Source: Eublepharis macularius
Taxonomy: Eukaryota > Chordata > Lepidosauria > Squamata > Eublepharidae
Length of the DNA: 64,000 bases
Direction: 5' to 3'
Assembly: GCF_028583425.1 (NCBI RefSeq)
Contig: NC_072795.1
Coordinates: forward strand, 67,346,001-67,410,000
Shown here: positions 1 to 11,084 of the stretch, in pieces
Layout of the letters: each line of letters opens with the position of its first letter
How positions within the stretch are numbered: position 1 is the stretch's first letter
Made by a program: the position numbers and the translations under genes
The notes under the pieces: model-generated
Seen by the model: only the letters and a program-made list of their open reading frames with translations
What the model was told of the DNA's origin: nothing
Database searches by the model: none

Positions 1-860
1 CCAAAGGATCATGTTCACAATTTTGGGGTCCTTCTGGATGTATCACTGCTACTTGATAAACAGTTAGTAGAGGTGGCTAGAAGTTCTTTTCACTAGATTG
101 TGCTGGTTCACCAGCTACAGCTGTTCACAGATAGAGCAATCCTGGTCAATCATACATGCCTTGGTAATGTCCAGATGAGAGAATTTTAACATGCTATACT
201 TGAAGCTGCTTTGGAAGAATAATCAGTTGATGGAAAATGTACTAGCAAGGGTTCTAACTGGGACTCACCATCACAAACATATACAATCAGTGTTGCATCT
301 ATTAAACTTTTTTTTCTGGGCTCAATATTGAAGTACTGGCATGACTTTTAAAATCCTGAATATCTTGGGGATAAAGAGCCTGAAAGATCATTTCCACCCA
401 TATGAATCTGCCTAGGATTTAAAGTCTGTTGGGGTAGCTTGGCCAGCATTGCGAGCTCATGTTGTCTGAAATAAGAGTGGCGGGAACACAAGACAATTCC
501 TTTGCGGCTGTTATACCAAATTATACAATGCCCTAGCAACTGAAGTTCATTTCTCCTCTCCCCTCCCACCAACCCTGCCTTCTAGGAAAATATGGACACT
601 TCTCTGTTTTAGGACAACTCTGATGTGGAAAGATTGTTTTTACACTTCTTTATATTGCTGCTGATTTCATTTTTATGACTTCATTTCTCTGGTTGTTGCT
701 GTTGTTATTAATGCTTATTTATTTTGTGTTGTTTATTTACCCTGTGTAATGTTTTCATCATTTTATCTGCTGAGGTTTCTTTATTGCTTGATGATATTAT
801 TTATGACTTAGTAAAATAACATTTTTCTAAGTCCACTGAAGTCAAGAAACTTTGCATGTT
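1..860 (+). mobile_element. L2-like LINE, 3' fragment
   Basis: This stretch reads like the C-terminal part and 3' UTR of an L2-type LINE. It has the usual order of degraded phrases: a 'gataaacag..gaggtggc' block near 55-75, 'ctaactgggactcacc' near 252, and an AT-rich 3' tail to about 860. No frame stays open. The element is cut by the window start, so its 5' part is not visible. The family is recognised by eye and the end point is approximate. Confidence 0.55.
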
Positions 861-2267
861 TTTTGAAAAGCAAAAAGATAGATTTATAATCTAAGAAAAC
901 AAAACAAAAAATGGATTGTGAAGTATCCACTTCATTATACAACACTTAGCACAGTTAGTAATCCATTGCTTCATGTGACAGTACTAAACTGGAGAGGTAT
1001 GAACTTTCCTTCTATGTCTTTTTAAAAAAAAATTGTGTTATTTATAGTCTGCCTTTCTCACTGCAATTTAAGGTGGATTATACAATGTAAATCATTATGA
1101 TCAACAGCTCGGTCAAAGTATCTCACAACGTTCAACTTGCCATCATTGTTTTTCCTTTATGATCCAAGCCTTTAACAAAATGTGTGGGTGATTTGGCACA
1201 TGCCACAGGCTCCATGCAAATTTCTTCTAATTACATTTTGAGGGAAGGCATGAATGCCATCCTGGACTTTACAAAATCCCTGCTGCTTTATAATCCCATG
1301 GGTTGTCTCAACCATGGGTGTAGACTTTCCAATTTCCTGGGGGTGGGGGGTGGGGCTAGGCCAGATGGGTTGCTGTGCTAGGTCCTTAAAAGAACTGGGG
1401 CCCGGTGACATCATAGGGACGTGCCTCTACTATCTATGGAGGTGGGATCATAGGGGATTTAGGGAGGAGCTCCCTACAAAATTAGGGGGACCCAGGCACC
1501 CCCTCTAACAACACCCCTTGGCTGGGTCAAACCTAGGAAAAGGTGGGAGTTGCTCAGTGGTTATAGTGGTATCTCAGCAATCTCCTGCCATGACCTGTTT
1601 TTGAAATTCACTTTTAGGATAGTCACTTTAAATTCTACAAATATACATACCTTGTGTATAGGACAAACTAATGGTCACAGATTTGATACTAAGAAAGGCA
1701 ATATAGAAAAGCCTGTAAGGGAACATTTTAAAAGTTTTTCTGGACATTCATTTACAGGAGTCTTGTTTGTGCCTTATGCATAAGGGTAACTTAGTACTGA
1801 AATTTACTAAATTATGACATCACAGATGCCTTCATTTGGTAAATGCATGAAGTCTCTGAGCCAGGGCAGAATACAAAACAGTTCCTGTGCATTCAATTTC
1901 TAAGCAATGTATAGAGTTCAGACAAGTGGCAATCTTCTTCTGACTTCAAACTCATATCCTATAAGTGAGTAGAAGCAAATATTGAGACAATTCAGAACAG
2001 TGCCCATAGCCATGATGACCCCAAAGAAAACTCACAGTTATGCCACCTAGGATTTTGAGTTACACTGAATGTGTTTGTTCTAACTGATGTTCTTTAAATG
2101 AACTCATTAGCTATAACACTAAGATCAATTTCCTGAGAGATTTGTTTATGTCCATGAAGAAGAACCATTTGTTTGAGCCTGTCTCATGCTTGACCTCAGA
2201 AAGGTCTTTGTTCTATGAAGGCATGAGAATGACCTTTCTGAGGTACAGAAAGAAACAGGTATGATAA
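861..2267. other. No gene; diverged repeat debris
   Basis: I see no coding exon or RNA gene here. A segment near 1030-1120 resembles the tail of a reptile interspersed repeat ('gtctgcctttctcactgcaatttaaggtggatta'-like, too diverged to classify). A G-rich run lies at about 1338-1356. Short open frames occur on both strands in the same interval and look like chance. Confidence 0.4.
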
Positions 2268-2462
2268 GGGCTGTTTCCACACTGCTTACCTTCCCTTAGA
2301 ACGACCTGGAACATCACGCAAAAAAACACAGAAGATTGCGTTTTCTCACGCAAGATTTGCGCGACATCGCACAAATCTTGCGCGAGAAAATGCGATCTTC
2401 TGCGTTTTTTGCATGATGTTCTGGATCGTTCCGAGGGAAGGTAAGCAGTGTGGAAACAGCCC
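2268..2462. mobile_element. Palindromic MITE, copy 1
   Basis: This is a 195-bp near-perfect palindrome. It starts GGGCTGTTTCCACACTGC and ends with the inverse complement, GCAGTGTGGAAACAGCCC, and the arms pair almost to the centre near 2365. The same element recurs at 32268-32461. Direct flanks share only two bases (aa/aa), so any target duplication is very short. It has no coding capacity and needs a transposase in trans. The superfamily is not assigned. Confidence 0.85.
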
Positions 2463-3393
2463 AAGCCTATTCTGATAAGTTTAGCTAATTCTGGTAGTAG
2501 CTGATGCAGACATTTTCCTTGTCTGAATATTCTGGCGTGTACACATTAGATGTTATATTTGGGTCCTTGGCAAATATGTGTGAATGTCTGCTGGGACAGG
2601 CTTGCCTGGATTGTGCAGGCAGGGTATAATCCCTGGAGCATCTGATTTTTTGTAATAGCATTTCAAATTTGCCAAAGTGTTTTATAGCTTTTAATCCGAA
2701 CAACCACCAGGCAAAGTAAGCCACAGTCCAATAATACTATTATATGCTTGAAACCAGTTCATGTTAGCTGTTGCTGCCTAGGTGGTAAACAATTGTCAAT
2801 ACATATCTACTTTATCAACTCTTTAGAGTATAGACATTTTTAAAAAAATGCTTAACAGGCTTGCTTGGGCCATTAACTTTAAAAACAGGAACTGGTTCAG
2901 CATCCACTTCAGCAAACAGGAAATCACAGGCTTGAAGAAGCCTATCTACCAAAAAATCCCCAAATCCTACAGCAATATATTTGCTGTAGTTTTGAAAGTG
3001 CTACTCAACTTTCCTCTTCCCAATTTCTTCTCTAACCATTAGCTAGTTGGTTGCCCCTTTCAAACTATACCATACCATTTTAGGTAACAGCAAAATGAAG
3101 AGCATGAACGTGTACACATTCCTAGCCAATGTTCTCTGTGAGCTGCACACAGGGCAAAAGAAAATTTGAAAAAGGCCTCTGATCTGCATCCTCTCCCATC
3201 TTGTTCATGCAGATGGGCTTTCTCATTGCTTCAGAGAGATAGCACCCAGGCTGCCATTTTAGGAATTGTTCTTTTCTTCAATAGATAGCCCCTCACCATT
3301 TAAAAATGGAATGGAAATTGAAATAGGAGCTTAGGAGTGGCTGAAGCAGTCCCTCCCCCTGCACACCACCATGAAAAAACTGTTTTCAATCAA
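2463..3393. other. No gene recognised
   Basis: AT-rich non-coding sequence. No exon, RNA gene or clear repeat boundary was found. Confidence 0.4.
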
Positions 3394-3847
3394 TGGCCAA
3401 ATCCACACGCACTCACCATCCGCTTATCTTGCGCAGTCATGGCAGTTGGGTTCATTCCGCTACCATGCTGTGCATCATCACATTCACCCTCCCAGTGCGT
3501 CTTAGTGGCGCAATCAGTTCTCCACACGCCACTGAGTAAAGCGTTATAGTGGGCGGTTCCCTCCTCCGTTGTCAGCATTGACAGTGCACGTCACTTCCCT
3601 TTAAAAAAAAAAAAGTTAATTTTGCGCTATACCGATATTCTGACTTTTAAGAAATGGCAAGGTCCCCTCCCCCTCAACTTTGATTGGCCCATTTTTTGCT
3701 CGTCGCAGACCACATTCTAACAATTGGCTGGTGACATGCGCATGCTCCAGGGACCGTTTCTTTTCCCATGCAAACTGCTGCTCACTAAAGTAGGTTTTGC
3801 GGTATACGACCTTTCTTTATTGTGCAAATGCGCTATGAAAGCCCTTT

Positions 3848-3861
3848 TATTAAAAAACCCT
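3848..3861. repeat. Left target-site duplication of the LINE
   Basis: The 14-mer TATTAAAAAACCCT here is repeated exactly at 7500-7513. It marks the insertion point of the LINE within the older DNA transposon and fits target-primed reverse transcription at an A/T-rich site. Confidence 0.88.
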
Positions 3862-6800
3862 CACCCAAAACGGATGTGTCTATCAAGACCCCTATAGGAC
3901 ACTGGATGTAATAGAAGCTGATTGACTATCAGAGAGACAGCAGAAGAGAGGACACCCTTTCCATTTGATTGCAATAATATCCTGGAATATTATGGGTTGG
4001 GGGCCTAGAACAAAAGAACCAGATGCAAAAAACCTTATGAAGAAATTTGATGTTATATTGTTGCAGGAGACATGGTGTACTCACTCCCCGATGTTAGAGG
4101 GATATAGTTCATATGAGGTACAGGCTGAACCTTCTGTAAGAGGTAGAGCCAAGGGTGGTTTAGGAATATTGGTATCAACGGCCTTGAGAGTTAAGATTAT
4201 CCAACTCCCTTTGTATGATCAAATCGCGATGGCCTTGATTTTGAAATTTAAAGGAATTGACTGCCTAGTAGTGAATGCCTACACCCCCCCCATTAAAACT
4301 AAAGCTCAAATAGAACAGACATGGGGAGGTTTGGAAATGTATATTTGGCAATTGATTAGAACAAACCCAGCCGCTCATGTTGTAATGGGAGGGGACTTTA
4401 ATGCTAGACTGGGAAGAGATGATAACACCTTACACAATAGCTACAATGCTTGCCCCCCTAGTTTAGAAACATCCCACTTACCCTATACTAGGTTATCGAA
4501 AGATCTAAAAAATAATTATGCAGGATTCATGCTGGCACGTATGACGTATGCCTTGAACTTAAGAATCCTAAATGGTTCTCATATAAATGACCATCCTGGG
4601 GAATATACATACTGGTCTGGCACAAGGTTAAGTGTAATTGACTACATGCTGATCTCAGAAAGTTTGGTCCATTTTGTGGAATCATTTGAGGTGGCCACAT
4701 ATTGTGGTGGCGATCACATCCCTCTCACTTTGATTATGTCAACTTCCAGCCTCAATCCACGAACCGAAGATAGTTATAAGGGCACCATCGAATATGGGGG
4801 GAAATATCTTAAACTAAGATGGGATGATAAAATGAGGAAATATATGCAAGAGCTTCTTAATCAAGAAACTATTATAAAATTGGCAAGGGAAATCATCACA
4901 TCAGACAAAGGGGATGAGACTATTAAATTATATGAGGTCCTCATTCACCATTTACACCCCCCATTAGAAGGGCATCCAACTGATCCAAAGAGCAAATCTG
5001 GGGTAAAGACAAATAGTTGGTTTGATAGGGAGTGCATACTGGCAAGGAAGGAGCTCGGTAGTACGTATCTGACATACAGATCCGACCCAGGGACTGCGAA
5101 TAAAGAACAGTTAAAGTCACAGAAAGCCAAATATAAAAAGCTAATTAATAGGAAAAAGAACGAGGCAAGGGACCTGGCTTGGATACAATTGGGGCAGGCA
5201 GTAAGGCTAAAAAACTCCTCGCTCTTTTGGAGGATGGTGGCCAACTGTTCTGATAGAACTCCTTCCCAGGTCTCTAATGCTGTTATGCCAGAGGCCTGGA
5301 AAAACCATTATAAAGAACTATATGGAACAGCTGAGGAGCCAGCGCCTTTGCTGGAGAATTTAGAAGATTTATCAGAATGGCCACCTGTTAAGCCTTCGGA
5401 AGTAAAATCTCTAATTGAAACCTTGAAATCAAAAAAGGCTCCTGGACTCGATTTAATACCGGCCGAGCTGATTAAAGAAAATAGAGATTGGTGGGCTCCA
5501 CTGCTCGCCAAATTGTTTACAGAAATAGACAGGACAGCAAGAATTCCTACAGGCTGGAATACAGGAGTTATAGTTCCTATTTTTAAGAAAGGCAACAAAA
5601 GTGACCCAAATAACTATAGACCTATCAGCCTCCTAAGCATAATAAGTAAGTTGTATGCTAGTCACCTGAAAGGAAAACTCTGGGAGTGGATTGAGCAAAA
5701 TAATATTCTGAGAGAAGAACAGGCCGGATTTAGACCAAGATGCTCAACCTTGGATCACTGTGTAATTTTAGACCATTTGATCACTAAATACGCATCTAAT
5801 AATATCGTTTCCCTATATGCAGCCTTTATAGATTTTAAATCTGCTTTTGATATGATACATCGTAACCTACTATGGGAAAAGCTAAAAGGGATGGGTATTG
5901 AAAAGAGATTGCTGACCCTAATGAGGGCTCTATACAGGAATACTAAGATCCAGGTAAGGACAGATGCCCAAGGCCACCTTACAGAAGCCATAAAAGCAGA
6001 GAAGGGGGTTAAACAGGGTTGTATTTTAGCACCAACTCTGTTCAACCTCTTTATAAATGACCTAGGGGAGTACTTAAACTGTCCGGAGGTACATACCCCC
6101 AAGGTTGCTGACAGGCATGTCCCCCTTCTGCTATATGCAGATGATGCAGTATTAATCTCTAGAACCCCCAGTGGCCTTAAACGAGCTATGGAAATATTAG
6201 CTCAATACTGTCAGGCCAATTACATCAAAATTAATTATCAAAAATCAAAGGTTCTAGTTTTTGGAAGCAAGTGGCGAACTTACCAGTGGAAGATAGACTC
6301 GGTGGACATTGAACAAGTCCGTTGTTTTAAATATTTAGGAACTGCCTTTCAGGCCTCAGGCTCTAGAAAAGCTCATGTGGACCATGTTACAACAAGTGCA
6401 GCTCAAAGTGCGCGAGCGATTGAGAAATTTTATTGGTCTTCTGGGGGCCGGAATGTTGCAGCAGCAGTCAAGATTTTCAAGGCTAAGTCTCTTGCCCAAT
6501 TACTTTATGCGGCGCCCTTGAGCATAACAACACATCAGTCTTATTGGCAGTCACTGGAAAAAGTGCAATCCAAGTTTTTAAGGCACATTTTGCAGGTTCC
6601 CTTTTGTGTCTCTAATGCACATATTCGTTTGGAATCCGGTATGGTCACTGTAAAAGCACGCCTGTGGATTGCTACCATTGTCTATTGGTTTAAGCTAATA
6701 ACTAATCCCTCCGGTTTAACCGGTTTAATAGCATGGGATTCTAAAGCACTACTTTGGATCAAAGAAACAGAGCGCAAATTGGGTTATTATGGTCTTTCCA

Positions 6801-7499
6801 AACAGTTTCTGATGAATATGGAACATGACATGGTCAAACCCTTTGTGAAACAAAGAATCCTGGATATTGAAAGGCAGAACGACTTGAGTCAAGTCAAAGG
6901 GTATTTCCCGGGAATAGATAGCCTAAACCAAGTGATAATGATGCCTTACTTACAAAACTTGGATAAAGCAGATTATAGAAGAGCAGTTACCCTCCTCAGA
7001 ATGGACACGTTACCATCAGCGGTCATGGAGGGCAGATATGCAAAACAACCACTCGAGAAAAGAGTATGTATATGTGGGGCTGGAAAGATAGAAACTAGGG
7101 GACACGTACTCTTCGAGTGTGAGCTTTATCAAAATATTAGGGCAATCTTTATAACTCCAATTTGTAATCGGTTCCCAGGTAGAAATGACAGATTCTATCT
7201 AGATAAGCTTTTAGCCGATAAGGACCATGAAATTACATTAAAGGTGGCAAATTTTGCTGTGCAAGCCATACGGATTAGGAAGTATTTTACAGGGGGAAAT
7301 ATTTAAATATTTTATAATGTTAAGGATTTTAATATTTAATAATTTGGTCTTAGGCACTCAGGTTTTAAGGTTTTAAATATTTAAGACTCTGTACCCTGAA
7401 ATTTTAGTGAATAGATTTGTAAATAATATGACTTACCATGACTGGGTTGTATGCTATTATTGTGTGGTCTATGACCGTAATAAAGATTGACTGACTGAC
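3862..7499 (+). mobile_element. Young, near-intact non-LTR retrotransposon (LINE)
   Basis: The element is bounded by exact 14-bp target duplications. It has a short 5' leader of about 100 bp, a single 1113-codon endonuclease-reverse transcriptase frame, and a 190-bp 3' UTR with AATAAA at 7479-7484. The tail is not poly(A) but three TGAC repeats (7488-7499). A single EN-RT frame with a C-terminal CCHC motif and a short tandem-repeat tail fits the I group, with the Vingi/Ingi-type lineage as my best guess. Clade assignment needs an RT phylogeny. The unbroken frame and exact duplications argue for a recent insertion. Confidence 0.88.
3965..7306 (+). CDS. LINE ORF2-type polyprotein: APE endonuclease + reverse transcriptase
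   Basis: This frame encodes the enzyme that nicks target DNA and reverse-transcribes the LINE RNA at the nick. The N-terminal apurinic-like endonuclease shows SWN (residues 6-8), QETW with Glu35, GGDFNAR with Asp144 and Asn146, and GGDH with Asp250-His251. The reverse transcriptase (about 500-800) shows FIDFKSAFD with catalytic Asp623, GVKQGC, and YADD at 724-727. A C-terminal CCHC motif is C1035-x-C1037-x9-H1047-x4-C1052. The frame has no internal stop. The start given is a TTG; the upstream in-frame stop is at 3923, and the first in-frame ATG (3992) lies inside the endonuclease motif. Start use is therefore uncertain: a lost ATG or non-AUG initiation. All catalytic residues I can check are present. 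Confidence 0.9.
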   Translation: MIAIISWNIMGWGPRTKEPDAKNLMKKFDVILLQETWCTHSPMLEGYSSYEVQAEPSVRGRAKGGLGILVSTALRVKIIQLPLYDQIAMALILKFKGIDCLVVNAYTPPIKTKAQIEQTWGGLEMYIWQLIRTNPAAHVVMGGDFNARLGRDDNTLHNSYNACPPSLETSHLPYTRLSKDLKNNYAGFMLARMTYALNLRILNGSHINDHPGEYTYWSGTRLSVIDYMLISESLVHFVESFEVATYCGGDHIPLTLIMSTSSLNPRTEDSYKGTIEYGGKYLKLRWDDKMRKYMQELLNQETIIKLAREIITSDKGDETIKLYEVLIHHLHPPLEGHPTDPKSKSGVKTNSWFDRECILARKELGSTYLTYRSDPGTANKEQLKSQKAKYKKLINRKKNEARDLAWIQLGQAVRLKNSSLFWRMVANCSDRTPSQVSNAVMPEAWKNHYKELYGTAEEPAPLLENLEDLSEWPPVKPSEVKSLIETLKSKKAPGLDLIPAELIKENRDWWAPLLAKLFTEIDRTARIPTGWNTGVIVPIFKKGNKSDPNNYRPISLLSIISKLYASHLKGKLWEWIEQNNILREEQAGFRPRCSTLDHCVILDHLITKYASNNIVSLYAAFIDFKSAFDMIHRNLLWEKLKGMGIEKRLLTLMRALYRNTKIQVRTDAQGHLTEAIKAEKGVKQGCILAPTLFNLFINDLGEYLNCPEVHTPKVADRHVPLLLYADDAVLISRTPSGLKRAMEILAQYCQANYIKINYQKSKVLVFGSKWRTYQWKIDSVDIEQVRCFKYLGTAFQASGSRKAHVDHVTTSAAQSARAIEKFYWSSGGRNVAAAVKIFKAKSLAQLLYAAPLSITTHQSYWQSLEKVQSKFLRHILQVPFCVSNAHIRLESGMVTVKARLWIATIVYWFKLITNPSGLTGLIAWDSKALLWIKETERKLGYYGLSKQFLMNMEHDMVKPFVKQRILDIERQNDLSQVKGYFPGIDSLNQVIMMPYLQNLDKADYRRAVTLLRMDTLPSAVMEGRYAKQPLEKRVCICGAGKIETRGHVLFECELYQNIRAIFITPICNRFPGRNDRFYLDKLLADKDHEITLKVANFAVQAIRIRKYFTGGNI

Positions 7500-7513
7500 T
7501 ATTAAAAAACCCT
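7500..7513. repeat. Right target-site duplication of the LINE
   Basis: Exact copy of the 14-mer at 3848-3861, directly following the TGAC-repeat tail. Confidence 0.88.
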
Positions 7514-7681
7514 TTTTTTAAAAAAAAAAGGGCTGGGCAAAAACAGATTTCCGCCATTATCATGTGGTGGCGCAGTAATGGCACGAAACACACGGAATGG
7601 GAAAGCGTGTGAGTATCTGCTTGAACAGCGCCGCAGTTGCGAAAAAGGCGCAAAAACAAAAAGGAAGTGTGGATTCAGCCA

Positions 7682-8472
7682 ATGTTATATAGACCCATCC
7701 CACACCCAGCAAAAACCACAACAGCAGCAAGCAAGCAAACAAACAAAACTATTTTAACAAGGAAACATAGGGCCTACCCTTCCCCAGTGTTCCATTTCCA
7801 AAATACAATATAATGATAGCGTAACTAAAAAGTAAAATAAAATAAAGACTCACTTTTTCCCTAGTCAAAGGAACAGAAACTGGTCCTTAACAGAGTAGCA
7901 TAGATTGCAGAGACGGTTAGAGCATGGTGGCTGGTGTGAGTGTGAGAAAGTAACAAGCTTACACTTGCCTTAGCTTTAGAAAAATAAAAATTCTTTATTA
8001 TAGGAATTCCATACTTCAGTAGCAAAGTGGAGGGACAGATTCCTATCTACCTAAGTCTAAGGATGGGCATGGATGCCAGACAAGTCCTGCATCCATGGTG
8101 CAAGATGGAGAGAAAAGTCAGAAGTATGACAAAGCGAGGAAGAGAAGAATGTCATGAGGAGGAAGACCTGAGATTAGCAATCTACACATCAAAGGATAGT
8201 TCAGGGCAGTAAAGGAGTAAATAGTAAACAGATGCCCTAACCTTTCTATCTTTCTAACTCTCTGTTTTGTCCCCCTCTGAAACTTGAGGAAAGGGACAGA
8301 GTCAAGTCCTTCTTTTCTAACATTCCCCAAATATAAATTGCAGCCAAGCATGCAGGGCCCAACGGAGGCTTGCAGTCTGACTGTTACTACATTGAAAGTG
8401 GGTGGAGCCAGTCAGGGTTAAGGATTAAGCTACTTTGTGTGGGCCATAGTCATAGATCTTTTAAGGCAGTGC
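7682..8472. other. No gene; unclassified, possibly repeat-derived
   Basis: No coding exon seen. The stretch includes AT-rich segments and 'aaaataaaaattctttattata' near 7980. It could be an old LTR or other retro-element remnant, but I cannot show paired ends. Confidence 0.3.
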
Positions 8473-8482
8473 ATAAATTCTT

Positions 8483-9162
8483 TTTAATAAACATTTATTT
8501 TTTATAAATATAAACAGAACAGAAAAAATAAAATAAAAACGATATCACAATTATAATTACATCAAAATAAAAAAAAGGAAGAGTAAACATATGATATAAT
8601 AAACAATGATATTGTAAACAGTAAAAATTATATAATAGCATCCATTTTACTATGTCTTCTTGTAATAAAAGATGGTCATTTAATCTCCATCTTCCCTGTC
8701 TGTCTCTGTCTTGTTCCCAGGTTACTGCTAACTGATCTGCAAAGCATTTTGGTTGTATCTTTGCACTCTCTAGATTAATAACTAAGGTTTTTGATATTCA
8801 GCACATATCAATCCTGGAATATGTTTGGTGTCAGAAAAGAAAGTACAGTCTCTAGTATTCAGATTTTTGATCCTCCACGCATCTTCCAATTGTAATATTT
8901 CCATATAATTAAACATATTTTGGGGGAGTTTGCCTTCTTTGGGTTTTTTCATCTATCAAGATCCATTACCTAAAATGGATTGAAAAACATTTCCATAAAA
9001 TTTTTCTCATGCAGTGTTTGGGGCATATATTATCACAAGTGTGTAAATCTTGCCTTCCAGGAGCCTGATTTTCAAAGTCATATATATTCCTTCAGAGTCT
9101 CTTAATTCTTCTATAACATTTATTTGTAAATTGTTGATATAAATCATTACTCCTTTTTTATT
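8483..9162 (-). mobile_element. L1 fragment with internal deletion (minus strand)
   Basis: Read on the minus strand, this runs from an L1 endonuclease segment directly into an A-rich L1 3' UTR. Conceptual pieces include GVMIYINN, IYAPN and a degraded 'EDAWR..DCTFFS' block, typical of the L1 endonuclease. Frames are broken. The flanks carry ATAAATTCTT at both 8473-8482 and 9163-9172, a likely target duplication. Most of ORF2 (RT) is missing, so this is an internally deleted or rearranged copy. Confidence 0.72.
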
Positions 9163-9204
9163 ATAAATTCTTAATAAACACACAAATACATACTAGCAAA
9201 CAGG

Positions 9205-9970
9205 GGTCAAATCCACATTACTCATTCTAAGTCGCATGTTCCCCACATTCCCCATGGAATCCCGAGTGCCGGTCACATTATCTCATTAAACAGACGCATT
9301 TCATTCGCATTTCTCCCGAATATGTGGTCACAGGTTTTCAACGGGAGTTTCACGGTGGCCGTGGACGGGCCAATGCGCAATTTACGTGTTTTTTTTAAAA
9401 ACCACCCCCCTTCCTGTCTCTCCGGTCGTTCCGAGAGTTCCTATTGGCTAATTCAACTTGCAAGTGCTCCGTAGTCTGCAAAAGACTGTTTTTGACTTCA
9501 TAGCATTGGATTTATTGATTATGCTGTTTCTGAATCAAATCTGGTAGTTTGAAAAATCATTTTGGGGTGAATCCATCCTCAGAACGGACTCGCGAAACTT
9601 CCTTTTTAACTGTTTTTTATTTTTTTTATTTTATATTACTGTAATATCGAAATTACAAAATATTGAAATAATGACACTCCAAGGAAGTGAAACTTCAGTA
9701 AAATTCAGGCACTTAACTGTCCTGCATAGGAAATGCCCACGAAAGCTTCCCACATGCTTCCAGATTTCCAAAAAAGAAACGGGAAAAAATGGGCGGGGAA
9801 AAAGGGTCCTGCCCAAAAAAGCAGTTTTTGAGCGGCCGTGTGACCGGAGGGACGCGCGAGAAAGGCGGATTGGAAGCAGGAATGTGAACGAAGAGGAAAA
9901 AATCGCGGATTGGAGGCAAACGGAAGATATCCGATAAACATGCGGGTAATGGGTGAATGTGGATTTGACC
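9205..9970. mobile_element. MITE with GGTCAAATCCACATT termini
   Basis: The left end GGTCAAATCCACATT (9205-9219) is matched by AATGTGGATTTGACC at 9956-9970, a perfect 15-bp terminal inverted repeat. The inside is non-coding, with CpG-rich palindromic pieces. Termini resemble the element at 3394-7681. No clear target duplication. The open frames inside overlap on both strands and are not credible genes. Confidence 0.75.
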
Positions 9971-10173
9971 AGGAACAAAGCTCCAAAGAATCATGGAAAT
10001 TGTAACATGATAAAACAGGAAGGGTGGGCAGTCCTCTGTTTCGGCTGCCATTGTAACTGATTCCCTCATGTGAGTTTGTCACTAGTTGCCCAGGGGAGGG
10101 GGAGGGCTCAGCCCCCCCTGGCCAAATCCCAGGGGGGCTTGAGCTCCTCAGTCCACCCGTAGTTTATATTTAT

Positions 10174-10605
10174 CAGGGGTCATTTTGTAGAAAAAGAGCT
10201 GGAGGAACTCATTAGCATAACTCATTGGCATGCCACGCCTCTTGCCATCACCGGAAGTGTGTCATTAGTATAACTGATTTGCATATACCACACCCCCTGA
10301 CATCACATATTCTGGCTGTTTTGGACCCAGTCCTGGCCATTCAGGGCCGAAATTGGGCCCAAAATGGCAAAAAGGGGCTGAAAATGGCTGAAAAGGGGCC
10401 CAAAATGGTCAGGATTGGGCCACTGATGAGTGGGAGAATGATCCACCACCCGTCAGAGACCCGATCCAGGCCATTTTGGCCCCAATCCAGGCCAAAAAGG
10501 GCCCAAAATGGCCGAGAGTCCGTGGGCAGGGCCACCTGACATGTGACCTCTTTGGGGAACTGCCAGAACTGCGTTCCTGTGTATTCCTCCTCAAAATGAG
10601 CCCTG
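10174..10605. mobile_element. Non-autonomous hAT element with 8-bp TSD
   Basis: The left end CAGGGGTCATTTTG and the right end (inverse complement) CAGGGCTCATTTTG form terminal inverted repeats of the CAGGG type typical of hAT transposons. The flanking octamers ATATTTAT (10166-10173) and ATACTTAT (10606-10613) match at 7 of 8 positions, the 8-bp duplication hAT makes. The inside carries repeated 'cccaaaatggc' motifs and no coding frame. Confidence 0.85.
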
Positions 10606-10854
10606 ATACTTATGGTCTCAATGACATACACACAAACAAACTCATTCTTTACAAATATTTTTCCTCATTACATCCAAATTACTGGTGTTTGTAGGCATTT
10701 ACATCTGAAGAAACCTCATTTAACAAGAACCTCATATGTACATATATCAAAAACACAAGAGTAGCATAGGAAAAATGAAGGGCAAACAATTTAAAAAAAC
10801 AAACCGTGAAGTGCAAGAAAGGACCCCTGTTCTAGACATCCTTTTAGTCTGGTA

Positions 10855-11065
10855 ATCTCATACATGAAACTCACTTAAACTGAGTCAGACCACTGGTCTA
10901 TCAAGGTCAGTATTGTCTACCCAGACTGCCAATGCCTTTTCAAGATCTCAAGTAGAGGTCATTCACATTACCTACTACTCGATCCCTTTTTAAAAAACTG
11001 GAGGTGTTTGTGATGGAAACTGGGACATTCTGCACGCAAAGTATTTATCTACGAATGAAACATGG
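10855..11065 (-). mobile_element. tRNA-derived SINE, minus orientation
   Basis: The block 'actgagtcagaccactggtc' with 'ggtcagtattgtctaccc' and a downstream 'gaaactgggacattctgcacgc' matches the layout of a common lizard tRNA-derived SINE read in reverse. It faces a second copy at 11085-11245. Family recognition is by eye and the edges are approximate. Confidence 0.65.
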
Positions 11066-11084
11066 CCCTTCCTCCCCACCAGGG

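Larger units (their letters stand above)
3394..7681. mobile_element. Non-autonomous DNA transposon split by a LINE
   Basis: The left end TGGCCAAATCCACAC (3394-3408) and the right end GTGTGGATTCAGCCA (7667-7681) are inverted repeats matching at 13 of 15 positions. Removing the LINE at 3862-7499 and one target duplication leaves about 640 bp with no coding frame. The termini resemble those of the element at 9205-9970, so the two are probably related families. No flanking target duplication was found. Confidence 0.65.

Noticed and set aside
7682..8472. Possible solo LTR
   Set aside because: No TG..CA ends with a matching 4-6-bp duplication could be found.
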